This document shows positions 25,084 through 34,200 of a stretch of 64,000 nt of DNA, piece by piece. Source of the DNA: UBA2365 sp964594045 (lineage in GTDB: Bacteria > Bacteroidota > Bacteroidia > Chitinophagales > Saprospiraceae). A program made the translations under genes and the position numbers. The DNA lies in NCBI GenBank assembly GCA_964594045.1, contig CAZQKR010000001.1:62001-126000 (forward strand), written 5' to 3'. The notes below the pieces were generated by a model. That model saw only the letters and a list, made by a program, of their open reading frames with translations. It was not told the origin of the DNA and ran no database searches. Each line of letters begins with the position of its first letter. The stretch's first letter is position 1.

Positions 25084-25136
25084 CCCAGGGCCCACGGCTT
25101 AAAAGGCCGTTGCTCTACCGGCTGAGCTACCAGATC
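25064..25136 (-). tRNA. tRNA-Lys (anticodon TTT)
   Basis: The minus strand folds as a 73-nt tRNA without CCA: acceptor GATCTGG with CCAGATC and discriminator A, D-arm GCTC-GAGC, anticodon stem ACGGC/GCCGT around CTTTTAA giving anticodon TTT, and T-arm CTGGG-TTCAAAT-CCCAG. Its 3' end is the attachment site of the island to its left, and its own terminator now lies at 14813-14846. Confidence 0.97.
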
Positions 25137-25158
25137 TATGCCGTTAAAAAACGGAATG

Positions 25159-25189
25159 CAAAAGTAAAAACATTTTTAATTTATGCAAA
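25159..25189 (-). promoter_or_regulatory. Promoter of tRNA-Lys
   Basis: On the minus strand TTTG (25186-25189), 19 bases and TACTTTTG (25159-25166) match the Bacteroidota primary promoter exactly. The -7 box ends 22 bases before the tRNA 5' end. Confidence 0.75.
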
Positions 25190-25219
25190 TACAAATGAAA
25201 AAAAACTTAATTTTATTTT

Positions 25220-25720
25220 TCAACGCCTGCCAAATTCGATTAACTCAGCACCAAAAATTTTGCCATTATCTATTGAGAACCTGATCATAGTACGAACAGC
25301 ATGAAATCCGCTTTTACCAAAAGCACCCGGGTTCATATGCAAAACCTTATTGCCCTGATCGTACAAGACTCTGGCAATATGTGAATGACCGGCAACGAAA
25401 ATCTTATAGTTGCCTCCGGTGATCAGTTGTTTGGCTTTAGGTGAATATCTGCCTGGATATCCACCGATATGCATCATCAGAACCCTGACATTTTCTATCT
25501 CGAAGTCAAGCACTTCGCGGTATCTTCGCCTCAACAGGTGATCATCTATATTACCAAATACAGCTCTGAAGCCTATACCCAAAGATTCATAGGCATCTGC
25601 CGTTTCGGCATTTCCTATATCGCCTGCATGCCATAATTCGTCACATCCTGCAAGATAGGTTTTGATTTCTTCTCCGAAATATCCATGCGTATCGCTGATC
25701 AGGGCAATTTTCTTTGGCAT
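25220..25720 (-). CDS. YfcE/Vps29-type metallophosphoesterase
   Basis: This is a 166-residue calcineurin-like phosphodiesterase of the YfcE/MJ0936 group, which hydrolyses phosphodiesters with two metal ions. The motifs are complete: LISDTHGYF (D-x-H), ELWHAGDIGNAE (G-D), VFGNIDDH (GN-x-D), VLMMHIGGY and FVAGHSHIARV (GHSH). There is no signal peptide, so it is cytoplasmic. It lies 12 bases downstream of the MDR oxidoreductase on the same strand. The physiological substrate is unknown for the family. Confidence 0.9.
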   Translation of the reverse strand: MPKKIALISDTHGYFGEEIKTYLAGCDELWHAGDIGNAETADAYESLGIGFRAVFGNIDDHLLRRRYREVLDFEIENVRVLMMHIGGYPGRYSPKAKQLITGGNYKIFVAGHSHIARVLYDQGNKVLHMNPGAFGKSGFHAVRTMIRFSIDNGKIFGAELIEFGRR

Positions 25721-25732
25721 TGGTAAAACAAG

Positions 25733-26704
25733 TTATTTCCTGTTACGAAACACAATTTTGCCGAATTGTTCGGATCTGTCCATTCTTTCGAAGGCTTTTC
25801 CGGCTTCGCTGAATGTAAACACCCGGTCAATCACCGGCCTGATCTGATGTTTTTCAACAAAAGCCAGCATATTTTTAAAATCCAGACAAGAACCCATCGT
25901 ACTACCTATGATCTGCATCTGTTTCCAAAATAGTTGCTGTGGGTTGATCGCCGGGATCTGACCTGCAGAGCCTCCGTAAATAACCAGCCTGGCTCCAGGA
26001 CGGCAAATTTTCATCATTTGGGAGACCGCATCTCCGGCAGTTCCGTCCACAATGATATCAATACCCTCAGGCTCCTTTTTCATCAATTCTTTAACCCAGT
26101 CCTTATCCCTGTAGTTGACCCCGCCGGAGGCACCCAGATCAATTGCCTTCCTTATTTTTTCATCCGAACCTGAGCTGACATAGGCCTTCAAACCTGCTGC
26201 TATGGCAAATTGCATGGCAAACAAGGCTACTCCACCACCAATTCCTGTGATGAATACTCGTTCTCCTGCCTTTGGAAGTGCCTTAACGAACAAAGCCCTG
26301 AAAGCAGTGAGCCCTGCCAGGGGCAATGCTCCTGCTTCTTCATCCGTCAGGTGTGGAGGTACGTCATATATATTGCATTTGGGTATTTTGATGGATTCAG
26401 CAAAAGTTCCCTGATCCGGCAATCCCAGAATGCGATATTCCCTGGATTGGAATGCTTCCTTGTCACCCCATTGAATTGATGGATTGATCACCACCCGCCT
26501 GCCTTCGAATATCCCTGAGCCGTCAGAACCCAAAACAAGTGGATATTCGATACCAGGATATTGACCTTTTACGATCCACACATCCCTGTGATTGAGGGAT
26601 GAGCAATGTAAATCTACAGTACAAAGATCTTCTGTTTCTAATGTTTCACTGAGATCAGCAACCACCGGCCACTCATTTAAAGCGTTTAAAACCAATGCTT
26701 TCAT
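25733..26704 (-). CDS. Medium-chain dehydrogenase/reductase (quinone oxidoreductase-like)
   Basis: This is a 323-residue NAD(P)-dependent oxidoreductase of the MDR superfamily. It has the GroES-like N-terminal part (CSSLNHRDVWIVKGQYPGIEY and VLGSDGSGIFEGRRVVINP) and a Rossmann domain with VFITGIGGGVALFAMQFA and IDIIVDGTAGDAVSQMM. The catalytic zinc ligands of alcohol dehydrogenases (the C-H-C set) and the structural zinc cysteines are not evident, so the zinc-free quinone oxidoreductase/enoyl reductase branch is likely. It is upstream of the metallophosphoesterase in a two-gene unit. The substrate is unknown. Confidence 0.85.
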   Translation of the reverse strand: MKALVLNALNEWPVVADLSETLETEDLCTVDLHCSSLNHRDVWIVKGQYPGIEYPLVLGSDGSGIFEGRRVVINPSIQWGDKEAFQSREYRILGLPDQGTFAESIKIPKCNIYDVPPHLTDEEAGALPLAGLTAFRALFVKALPKAGERVFITGIGGGVALFAMQFAIAAGLKAYVSSGSDEKIRKAIDLGASGGVNYRDKDWVKELMKKEPEGIDIIVDGTAGDAVSQMMKICRPGARLVIYGGSAGQIPAINPQQLFWKQMQIIGSTMGSCLDFKNMLAFVEKHQIRPVIDRVFTFSEAGKAFERMDRSEQFGKIVFRNRK

Positions 26705-26856
26705 ATGTTTTTTATAGTTTTTTTTCAGTGTTCAGATAGAATCTAATATGAAAAACTTTCATGGTTGATTTGAATGAAATAAGCTGAAAGTTTTTCTTGT
26801 CGGAATCATGAATTCGGAAGATCCTTTAACCGGATACACATCACAGATAAAAGACG

Positions 26857-26889
26857 AAAGGGTCAAAGATACTTTTTCCCTGACCCTTT
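26857..26889 (-). terminator. Hairpin downstream of the first T9SS gene
   Basis: A 9-bp stem AAAGGGTCA/TGACCCTTT (26857-26865 with 26881-26889) lies just after the stop at 26912. The T tract on the minus strand is interrupted, so termination may be partial. Confidence 0.5.
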
Positions 26890-26911
26890 CCAAAACTTAA
26901 ATATACCTGAA

Positions 26912-29900
26912 TTACTTTATGAAAATCATTTTTTTCATGACTATACCTTTTTCAGTGATGATCTGATAGAAATACACACCTTCAACCTTAAAAATGTCGT
27001 TTTGTATGAGTATTGAGTTTCGTCCTTTTGAGTAATGCCCTTTTTGGTTGAAAATTGTTTTTCCGTCAGTATCCAGTATCACCATTTCTGTCATCATTGG
27101 TTTCGGTAGTTCAAAACTGATCTCGGTAAAATTCGTAAATGGATTAGGCATGTTTTGATATACCACCACTTCTTCTGTTTTCCTGTTTTGCTTTTCAAGC
27201 CTGAGGTCCATGATCTCCAGGCGGTCATTGTACGCCTCAGATTTGGTAAACACGGAATTCACATCCATGACCTGACTCAGATATCCAGCGTTTTTTGCCA
27301 CAGCTTCAATGAAAAATAGCGTTTCACCTTCTTTACCTATCAAAGGTTGTGTTGTATTCCAACTGAATGTGGCCAAACCCTGCTTTTGATCCAAGTGGAA
27401 ATTATTCCCGTCAACCGGAATAATTCCGGATTTAAAACCCTGTATTTCAATCAAATCAGGATCAGATTGCAAGGTGAATTGCATTCCTAAAACCAATTGA
27501 TCTTCGGACAAGCTGACCGGGATCCTCAGGAGCTCAGCTTTTTCAAACTTTCTGTCATCAATGGACAAGATCAGATGGTCCATAGATCTCGATTCAAGGC
27601 TGTTCATACCACTGCCAAAATTGGCAGAATGATTCACATCCCCGATTTTTATACCATAGAAGTGTATGCTGTCACTATCGAGATAGAGTTCATCCACCTG
27701 AAAATCTTCTTCAAAATCCCAGGGTTGGTCTGCATTTTCAAAAACATGATTTGTTCTGATGAACCTCCATGGATCATTATTGGGGTACTGTTCAGATTTA
27801 CCCAGAATGAGGTTCCTGATATCCAGCAGGTCTGCACCCGAAACCGACTGATTATTGCTGGCATCTGCAGCGATGATCTTGAACGGTGTATCGAGTGCTT
27901 TGATCCCCAGCAAATGTTGCTGTATCAGAACAAGGTCAAGTGTTGTCACACCATCTGTGGCCTGATCTTCCTTTTCCGGGAAAATTCTGTACTTTTTATA
28001 GTATTCAAGCTGATCGAACACGTACTGACCTTGCTGGTCTGACATTTTGCTGGCTAATGGCTGATCGTCTTTCAGTATTTTCACAGGGAACTCACCCATA
28101 CCTGACCAATCAGGATTGATGATCTTACCTGCCAAAGTTCCCTGAGCATCAGCAGCATCAGGACAGGCATTGACATTATCCATGATGGTCAGTTGCACCG
28201 TACAGAAATCGTAATTACCTGCAAGGTCAAAAGCATAGACGTTCAAATTGATGGTTGCAGCAATTCCGTTGGGAATATCTGCACATGTAAACACCCTGGA
28301 AATGTCATTCACATCAGGTGAAAATGCGAACCTGATCTGATCCTTTGGTGTACAATTGTCAAAACTACCTTTTTCACAAACACAATGATTGAAATCCCTG
28401 GCAAAGAATTCGATCATTCCTGAACTCATCATTGTTGTCGTGATCTTCGACAGGCAAATAGGTGTCGGCGCCTTGGTGTCAATATTGGAAACATTGGCCT
28501 GGCAACTTGCAGTATTGCCGCATTCATCTTCAACAAAAAACTTCACTTTATGATTTCCTGAAGGAAAAACCCTGTCGATGTGATTGCCTGTTCCGGTAAA
28601 ATCAACTGAGCCATTGGCATTCAGATCAATTTCCCATCTGTATCTGAGCAAATGAGAAGGAGTACAATTATCTGTTGCAGTCGCGGACAATTCTACGATT
28701 GCTTCGCAATCATTTAAAGGATTGTTGACCACATCATCCGCACAGCTTACAAAAACTGGCTTAACATTTTCATTCAATATAATCTCCTGGGTGCGGGTAA
28801 CATAAGTATACGGAGGAGTAGCGCACCAATCAACGATTTTCCATTCGCGCAGAATTCTCCTGCATGCTCCCGGTGTTCCGGATGTGATCAACTGATCAGT
28901 ATAACCAATACCAAGATCACGACACGGGTGATCCGGTACAGTAGGCCACCCTGTAATATCAGGATGTGCATCAGCCGGAGTACAACCCTGAACCGTTTTA
29001 TTGCCAGGCCATTGAACCATTGAAGCAGTCAAAGGCGCAGGCGCGTTCAGGTAGATCCATTGCGTACAGCTTGCAGACAAACCTCCCGGATCTGTAGCAG
29101 TCCATACCCTTCTGACTGAACCTGTTCCACATGTTCCCAGACTCGGATAATCGGTTTTGGTAATGGTCAACGGTCCGCAATTATCCGTAAATGTTGCCTG
29201 TCCACCAGTAAGGTTGAAATTATTGTAATCCTGTCCACAGGTTAAGTTAACCGCAGGAGGACAATATAAACTGACAGGTGGTCTTTTATCCTGAACGATC
29301 AGGTCTGTAACACATTCATTCCAGTTACCGGATGTATCATATACCCTCAATACCACCCAAATGGTTTTTCCGACATCTTCACAGCAAACGGAAATTTCAG
29401 GGCCAAACTCCAGGTCTCCGGGTTTATTGCAATTGGTGGAAAGTCTTTTTACTTCCACACGGTCAATACCACAATTGTCCCAGCTACCGTCATCGAAAGT
29501 TTCCGCAAAAACTTTTGACTCTCCACCCTCGGTTAATGTCACCACAGTGTGTTTTTCGCAAACTGCGGTCGGCGATTGGTCATCATCGATGACTACTTCG
29601 GTGAATGCCATGGTTTGATGACCACAGGCATCAGTAATGGTATAAACGACCCAGGTGGTATCCACTGGTAAATTCCTGATCCCATATCCCAAAGGACCCT
29701 TAAACACGTCAGTTGTGATCATGTTGGTTGAAGGATTACCTGAATCGTCACGAAGTTTGTAACTGACGGTGAAAGTCGTTTCAGAGCAATCCCATATCAG
29801 CACAGGCTCAGGCAAAGGATATGCGGTTCCTTTACACTTACCGGGATCAGTCTGAAAATGCAGTGTGTCCCGGACAGCAGATACGATAGGCGGCGCATTG

Positions 29901-31114
29901 TCCTCGACTATGATCACCTGTACATAAATATAATCTTCAGCTGTACACCAGTCAATCACGTGCCAGTTTCTGAGAATTTTCCTGCCTGAACCACAGATTT
30001 TAAATTCCACATCCGTATAGTAATACATGATATTTGAACAATCCATATTGCTGGGATAACCAGTAACTTCAGGTCCGGGATTTTCATCATAAGGCCAGTA
30101 ATATGGAAGTGACGCATAACTGCATTGCCATTTGGGCAGGTGATTGGGATATTGGGTCAATCCATCATAATGCGGCGGGAAATTGGCCGGTGAGAAAGAA
30201 CCCCACAACATACCAATCTGCTCTGTGCAGGTAGTTATCCTGCCTGCGCCATTAGTTGCATACCATGTCCTTGTGATCAGATATTTGTATGGTGACCCAC
30301 AGTCCATATTCTGTGTATCATCTGCATAACGCAGGTGGAAAGAAGCACCGCATTGTCCCGGCACAGTTACCTGATAGCTTTGATTGCCCAATGAAACGAT
30401 CGTGCTGTTGGATGGCAATGGAAACCCAACTATTGGATTTTCTGGCGTATTGTCAGCAGTGCATCCAATCTCGATGATCTCATCCCTGCAGGCAAGTCCT
30501 GGCGCGTAATTGTATTGAACGAATATCTTTCCGCAGCAACTTGCACCGGAACACAAATGTTCAATCGTCACATTGACCAGTTTGCCCACATGTGCTGAAG
30601 TAACATATTGACCCGTAATCGGATTAAAATTTTCATCTGCAAGTGTGATCTGATAGCTGTCATCTTCATACAAAGGCGCTTCAAGGATCATATCCGGAGT
30701 GATCAGTGCCCTGCAATCCTGATCCAAAGCCACATTCACCTGATCATTGCAGACCAGACTAATGCTCATGCTTTCAATGACCACATTCAATTCGATCGTG
30801 GTCACGCATACACCGTCTGTTTCAGTGACTACCAGCCTGAACGGGCCTCCTGAATTAGGCCCCCATTGAACAGTTGCTGTTGCGCTGTTGTTCTCAAGTG
30901 TTGTAATAACACCTCCACCCCAAAGCGACCAATATAATGTGGATCCCGGAATACCTCTTGTCACCTGGTATACAGATGTTTCGGAAGGACAGACATACAG
31001 GTCACCTTCCAGGCTTGTCCCGCATTCATCCTGTGCATTAAGCACTCCGTTCATTCCTGCGAAAAGGAAGATAAAAAGCCATACCAGGACATTCAGGTAA
31101 AATTTCTTGTTCAT
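26912..31114 (-). CDS. Giant secreted protein with dockerin-like module and T9SS type A C-terminal domain
   Basis: This is a 1400-residue exported protein starting MNKKFYLNVLVWLFIFLFAG with a signal peptide; the frame extends eight codons further up but this start fits the signal best. The body consists of PKD/HYR-type and Ig-like beta-sandwich repeats rich in cysteine (for example CPPAVNLTCGQDYNNF and DECGNTASC). Residues about 1020-1090 form a SdrD-like/dockerin-like unit, TTLDLVLIQQHLLG ... AADASNNQSVSGADLLDIRNLILG. The last 80 residues are a T9SS sorting domain (VYQNMPNPFTNFTEISFELP ... GVYFYQIITEKG). It should cross the outer membrane via T9SS and be anchored or released. It is a paralog of the next gene upstream. 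Confidence 0.9.
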   Translation of the reverse strand: MNKKFYLNVLVWLFIFLFAGMNGVLNAQDECGTSLEGDLYVCPSETSVYQVTRGIPGSTLYWSLWGGGVITTLENNSATATVQWGPNSGGPFRLVVTETDGVCVTTIELNVVIESMSISLVCNDQVNVALDQDCRALITPDMILEAPLYEDDSYQITLADENFNPITGQYVTSAHVGKLVNVTIEHLCSGASCCGKIFVQYNYAPGLACRDEIIEIGCTADNTPENPIVGFPLPSNSTIVSLGNQSYQVTVPGQCGASFHLRYADDTQNMDCGSPYKYLITRTWYATNGAGRITTCTEQIGMLWGSFSPANFPPHYDGLTQYPNHLPKWQCSYASLPYYWPYDENPGPEVTGYPSNMDCSNIMYYYTDVEFKICGSGRKILRNWHVIDWCTAEDYIYVQVIIVEDNAPPIVSAVRDTLHFQTDPGKCKGTAYPLPEPVLIWDCSETTFTVSYKLRDDSGNPSTNMITTDVFKGPLGYGIRNLPVDTTWVVYTITDACGHQTMAFTEVVIDDDQSPTAVCEKHTVVTLTEGGESKVFAETFDDGSWDNCGIDRVEVKRLSTNCNKPGDLEFGPEISVCCEDVGKTIWVVLRVYDTSGNWNECVTDLIVQDKRPPVSLYCPPAVNLTCGQDYNNFNLTGGQATFTDNCGPLTITKTDYPSLGTCGTGSVRRVWTATDPGGLSASCTQWIYLNAPAPLTASMVQWPGNKTVQGCTPADAHPDITGWPTVPDHPCRDLGIGYTDQLITSGTPGACRRILREWKIVDWCATPPYTYVTRTQEIILNENVKPVFVSCADDVVNNPLNDCEAIVELSATATDNCTPSHLLRYRWEIDLNANGSVDFTGTGNHIDRVFPSGNHKVKFFVEDECGNTASCQANVSNIDTKAPTPICLSKITTTMMSSGMIEFFARDFNHCVCEKGSFDNCTPKDQIRFAFSPDVNDISRVFTCADIPNGIAATINLNVYAFDLAGNYDFCTVQLTIMDNVNACPDAADAQGTLAGKIINPDWSGMGEFPVKILKDDQPLASKMSDQQGQYVFDQLEYYKKYRIFPEKEDQATDGVTTLDLVLIQQHLLGIKALDTPFKIIAADASNNQSVSGADLLDIRNLILGKSEQYPNNDPWRFIRTNHVFENADQPWDFEEDFQVDELYLDSDSIHFYGIKIGDVNHSANFGSGMNSLESRSMDHLILSIDDRKFEKAELLRIPVSLSEDQLVLGMQFTLQSDPDLIEIQGFKSGIIPVDGNNFHLDQKQGLATFSWNTTQPLIGKEGETLFFIEAVAKNAGYLSQVMDVNSVFTKSEAYNDRLEIMDLRLEKQNRKTEEVVVYQNMPNPFTNFTEISFELPKPMMTEMVILDTDGKTIFNQKGHYSKGRNSILIQNDIFKVEGVYFYQIITEKGIVMKKMIFIK

Positions 31115-31185
31115 GGTATTGTAAAGAATATATCCCATACCAAATATTTTTTCTGATTAATATCTAAAAAGATTCCAAAAAATTA

Positions 31186-31228
31186 TGGGGAGGCTTAAAG
31201 CATTAAATTCTGCTTTAAACCTTCCCCA
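31186..31228 (-). terminator. Terminator between the two T9SS genes
   Basis: On the minus strand a stem of about 17 bp with one mismatch (31212-31228 with 31186-31202) is followed by AATTTTTTGG. It separates the two paralogs, so they are probably separate transcripts. Confidence 0.75.
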
Positions 31229-31236
31229 TCAAACCG

Positions 31237-34200
31237 CTACTTTATCATGATCATCCTTTTGGATGATTTATTCGTTCCTGTCTCCAGTGTATACATATAA
31301 ATACCCGGATTCAATCTATCTGATTCCATATTCAGGTAGAACTCACCATAACCTTTTGATTCCTGGCTTTTTGACAAGACCAGTTTTCCATTCATGTCAT
31401 AAATACTAAGTTTTGCTTGTGCCTGCTCAGGCAGGAAGTATCTGATGGTGGTTTCATGCGTGAAAGGATTCGGAGTATTCTGATACAACTGGAATTCCTG
31501 TTCATTCAGATGGTTGTTCCTGAATTCCAATCCCAAAGTTTTCTCACTGATTTCCTGATCTTCAACAGGATAGATCTCAGCAACAGTGATCTCAGATCCC
31601 AATCTTAATGTTTCTGACAATACTCCGCTTTTCAGTGTGTTAAATGCAATGGTAAACATCACGCCACCCTGATTGAACTCAATACCTTGTGCGTTGTTCC
31701 AGGAAATGGTGATCACACCTTCGCTTTCCTGGCTTATATGATAATTTTGTTCATTCAAATCAATCAAACCGCTGATCACCCGGTCAAAACTCAGAGCTGA
31801 AGGATCATAATTGAGCGTGAACTGAAGACCAGCTGCATTCAAATCCCTGTCAATTTCAAAAGTGACATATTGGATCTGTTTTGCAGTAAATAAACCATTA
31901 TCAGTGAGCATATTGATCCTGCCCAGGTTTCTGCCTGATACATCATTCCCCTGTAATGAAGGAGCATAGGATTGATTAATGTCACCGATTTTAATACCCT
32001 CAAAATTATTTTGAACTGAATGAGAGTAAAAATCAGTCAACAGTATTTGCTCTTCGAAAGGAAATGGATTTCCTGAATTTGCAAACTCAGTATTAGCCGG
32101 GATAAATCTCCAGGATCTGTTCTTAGGCAATTGTTCTATCGCTCCAAGGATCAATCTTCTCAGATCATAAATGTCTGCTGCAGAAATAGATCCGCTGTTG
32201 TTTGCGTCTGCAGCTATGACCTTTTCAGGGCTGTCAAGCAATTTTACTCCCAATAAATGCTGCTGGATCAATACAAGGTCAAGCGTGGAAATTCCGGCTT
32301 TCGGATCTGCATTGCTTTGTGGTGTAATGCTGTAAGTCCTTCCCTCATTCATTTTAGCAAAGAAATAAACGCCATATTCGTCTGTGGAAGCAAAGCGACC
32401 TTCAGCGCTGTGATCCATATCCAGTTTGACCTCAACTGATGGAAGTTTCTGACCCTTTTGATCGGTAATTTTACCAACTATATCATACTGTTCCGGCAAA
32501 ACATCCGGACATGCATTCTGATTATCCTGAAGGATCAGATGAGCAGTACAGAAATCCTGATTCCCAGCCAGGTCTGTCACCCACATTTCCAATTCTATGG
32601 TATCAAGAACTCCGTTAACGATATCATCACAGGAGAAAACTCTGGAAATATTGTTCACATTGGATGAAAATGAAAATCTGAGTTTGTCTCCCGGCGTACA
32701 ATTGTCAAAACTTCCGTCATCACAGCCTGAACAGATATTGAAACTTTTGGCGTAGATTTCAACAGTTCCTGTAGATTGCATGGGCACTGTCACGAGACCA
32801 TCGTAACAAATAGGTGTCGGAGCCTTTCTGTCATACAGTGTAAAATTGGATGAACAAGAAGTTTCATTGCCACATTCGTCCGTAACAAACCAGGTGATTT
32901 TATGTGTTCCATAAGGGAAATTGCTGGTCACCGAATTGGAAGTCCCCGTTCTGTTAACTGAATTGTCATTATTCAGATCGATTTCATATCTCCATTTTAA
33001 TCTCTCAGGCGGGGTGCAATTATCTGATGCACTTGCACTCAGACTGAGTGTGGCTGAACAATCGATGTCGTTGACCTGACCGGTAGTCACATGATTACAA
33101 CCACTGATAAATTTTGGCGGAGTCAGGTCATTGACCATGATCAGCTGGTGATGTTCCCAATATCCTTTCTTGAACGGATCTTGCGGGTCAAACTGACACC
33201 AGTCAATCATCTTCCATGTCCTGATGATCTTGTAACAGTAATTGTCAACATACTGGAAGACAAGATCAGAGTAAGTAAATTCCACCAAAGCGCATTCATC
33301 ATTTATAATAACCGGCTCCTGCTTACCTGCAGGCAAAGACTCCGGTAAAACATCTTCCCCAATACATCCGATCACGGTATGATCAGCAGGCCATCTGACG
33401 TATGCTGTAGAATTTGCATTGAAAGGTGTAAAATTCTTAACCGTAATGGTTTGCTGACATGTCGTAAAATTACCTTGAGGATCTGTTGCCTTGAAAGTCC
33501 TTACGATCGTACCTAATCCACAGTCATTCAGATTATAAGCAGTAGATATAATCGAAATTTCGGTTGCGCAGTTATCTGTTGCAACTCCGTCATAACCCCA
33601 GATATAGTTCGGACCAACGGTTGGATTGCCCGGATCGTTCAACTTGATTTGTTTCGCGGCAGAAGGATTGTTCACCACTGTTCCAAAGACATTCAGATTT
33701 GACAGGTCGAATTTACAACTTACGGTAATATCCGGAGGACAGGTCATAGTCGGAACCCGATGGTCCTGAACCTCCACGATAGACATACAAGTATTCGTAA
33801 ATCCTTTGGCATCTTTAACCTCCAATTCAACCATGGTTTGTTTGCCTACATCGGCACAACAAAATTCCACTCCGTCCCGCCAGGTATTTGCCGGAAATCC
33901 ACAGGAATTTGCACCCCTTCTTGCTTTAAAAGTCACGGGACCGCAATTATCCCAGGAGCCATCATCGAAAGTCTCTGCAAGCGCATAGCCTTTTCCATAC
34001 TCATCCAGAGCGACAACCACTTCCCTGTCACATATCGCATTGGGTTTTTGCTGGTCTACGATCGTGATCTTAAAGAAAATCTCTGTTCTGTTATCACAAG
34101 CATCTATAATGGTATATTTTACCCAGGTCGGGCCACCCGGTAAATCCAGCAGACTGTATGAACCGTCTGCATTCTTTTTCACCCTTGCATCTGTGATGTA

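Noticed and set aside
24907..25095. 62-codon minus-strand open frame at the right end of the island
   Set aside because: It reads through the tRNA-Lys tail and the arm repeats and shows no integrase motif; it is a chance frame.
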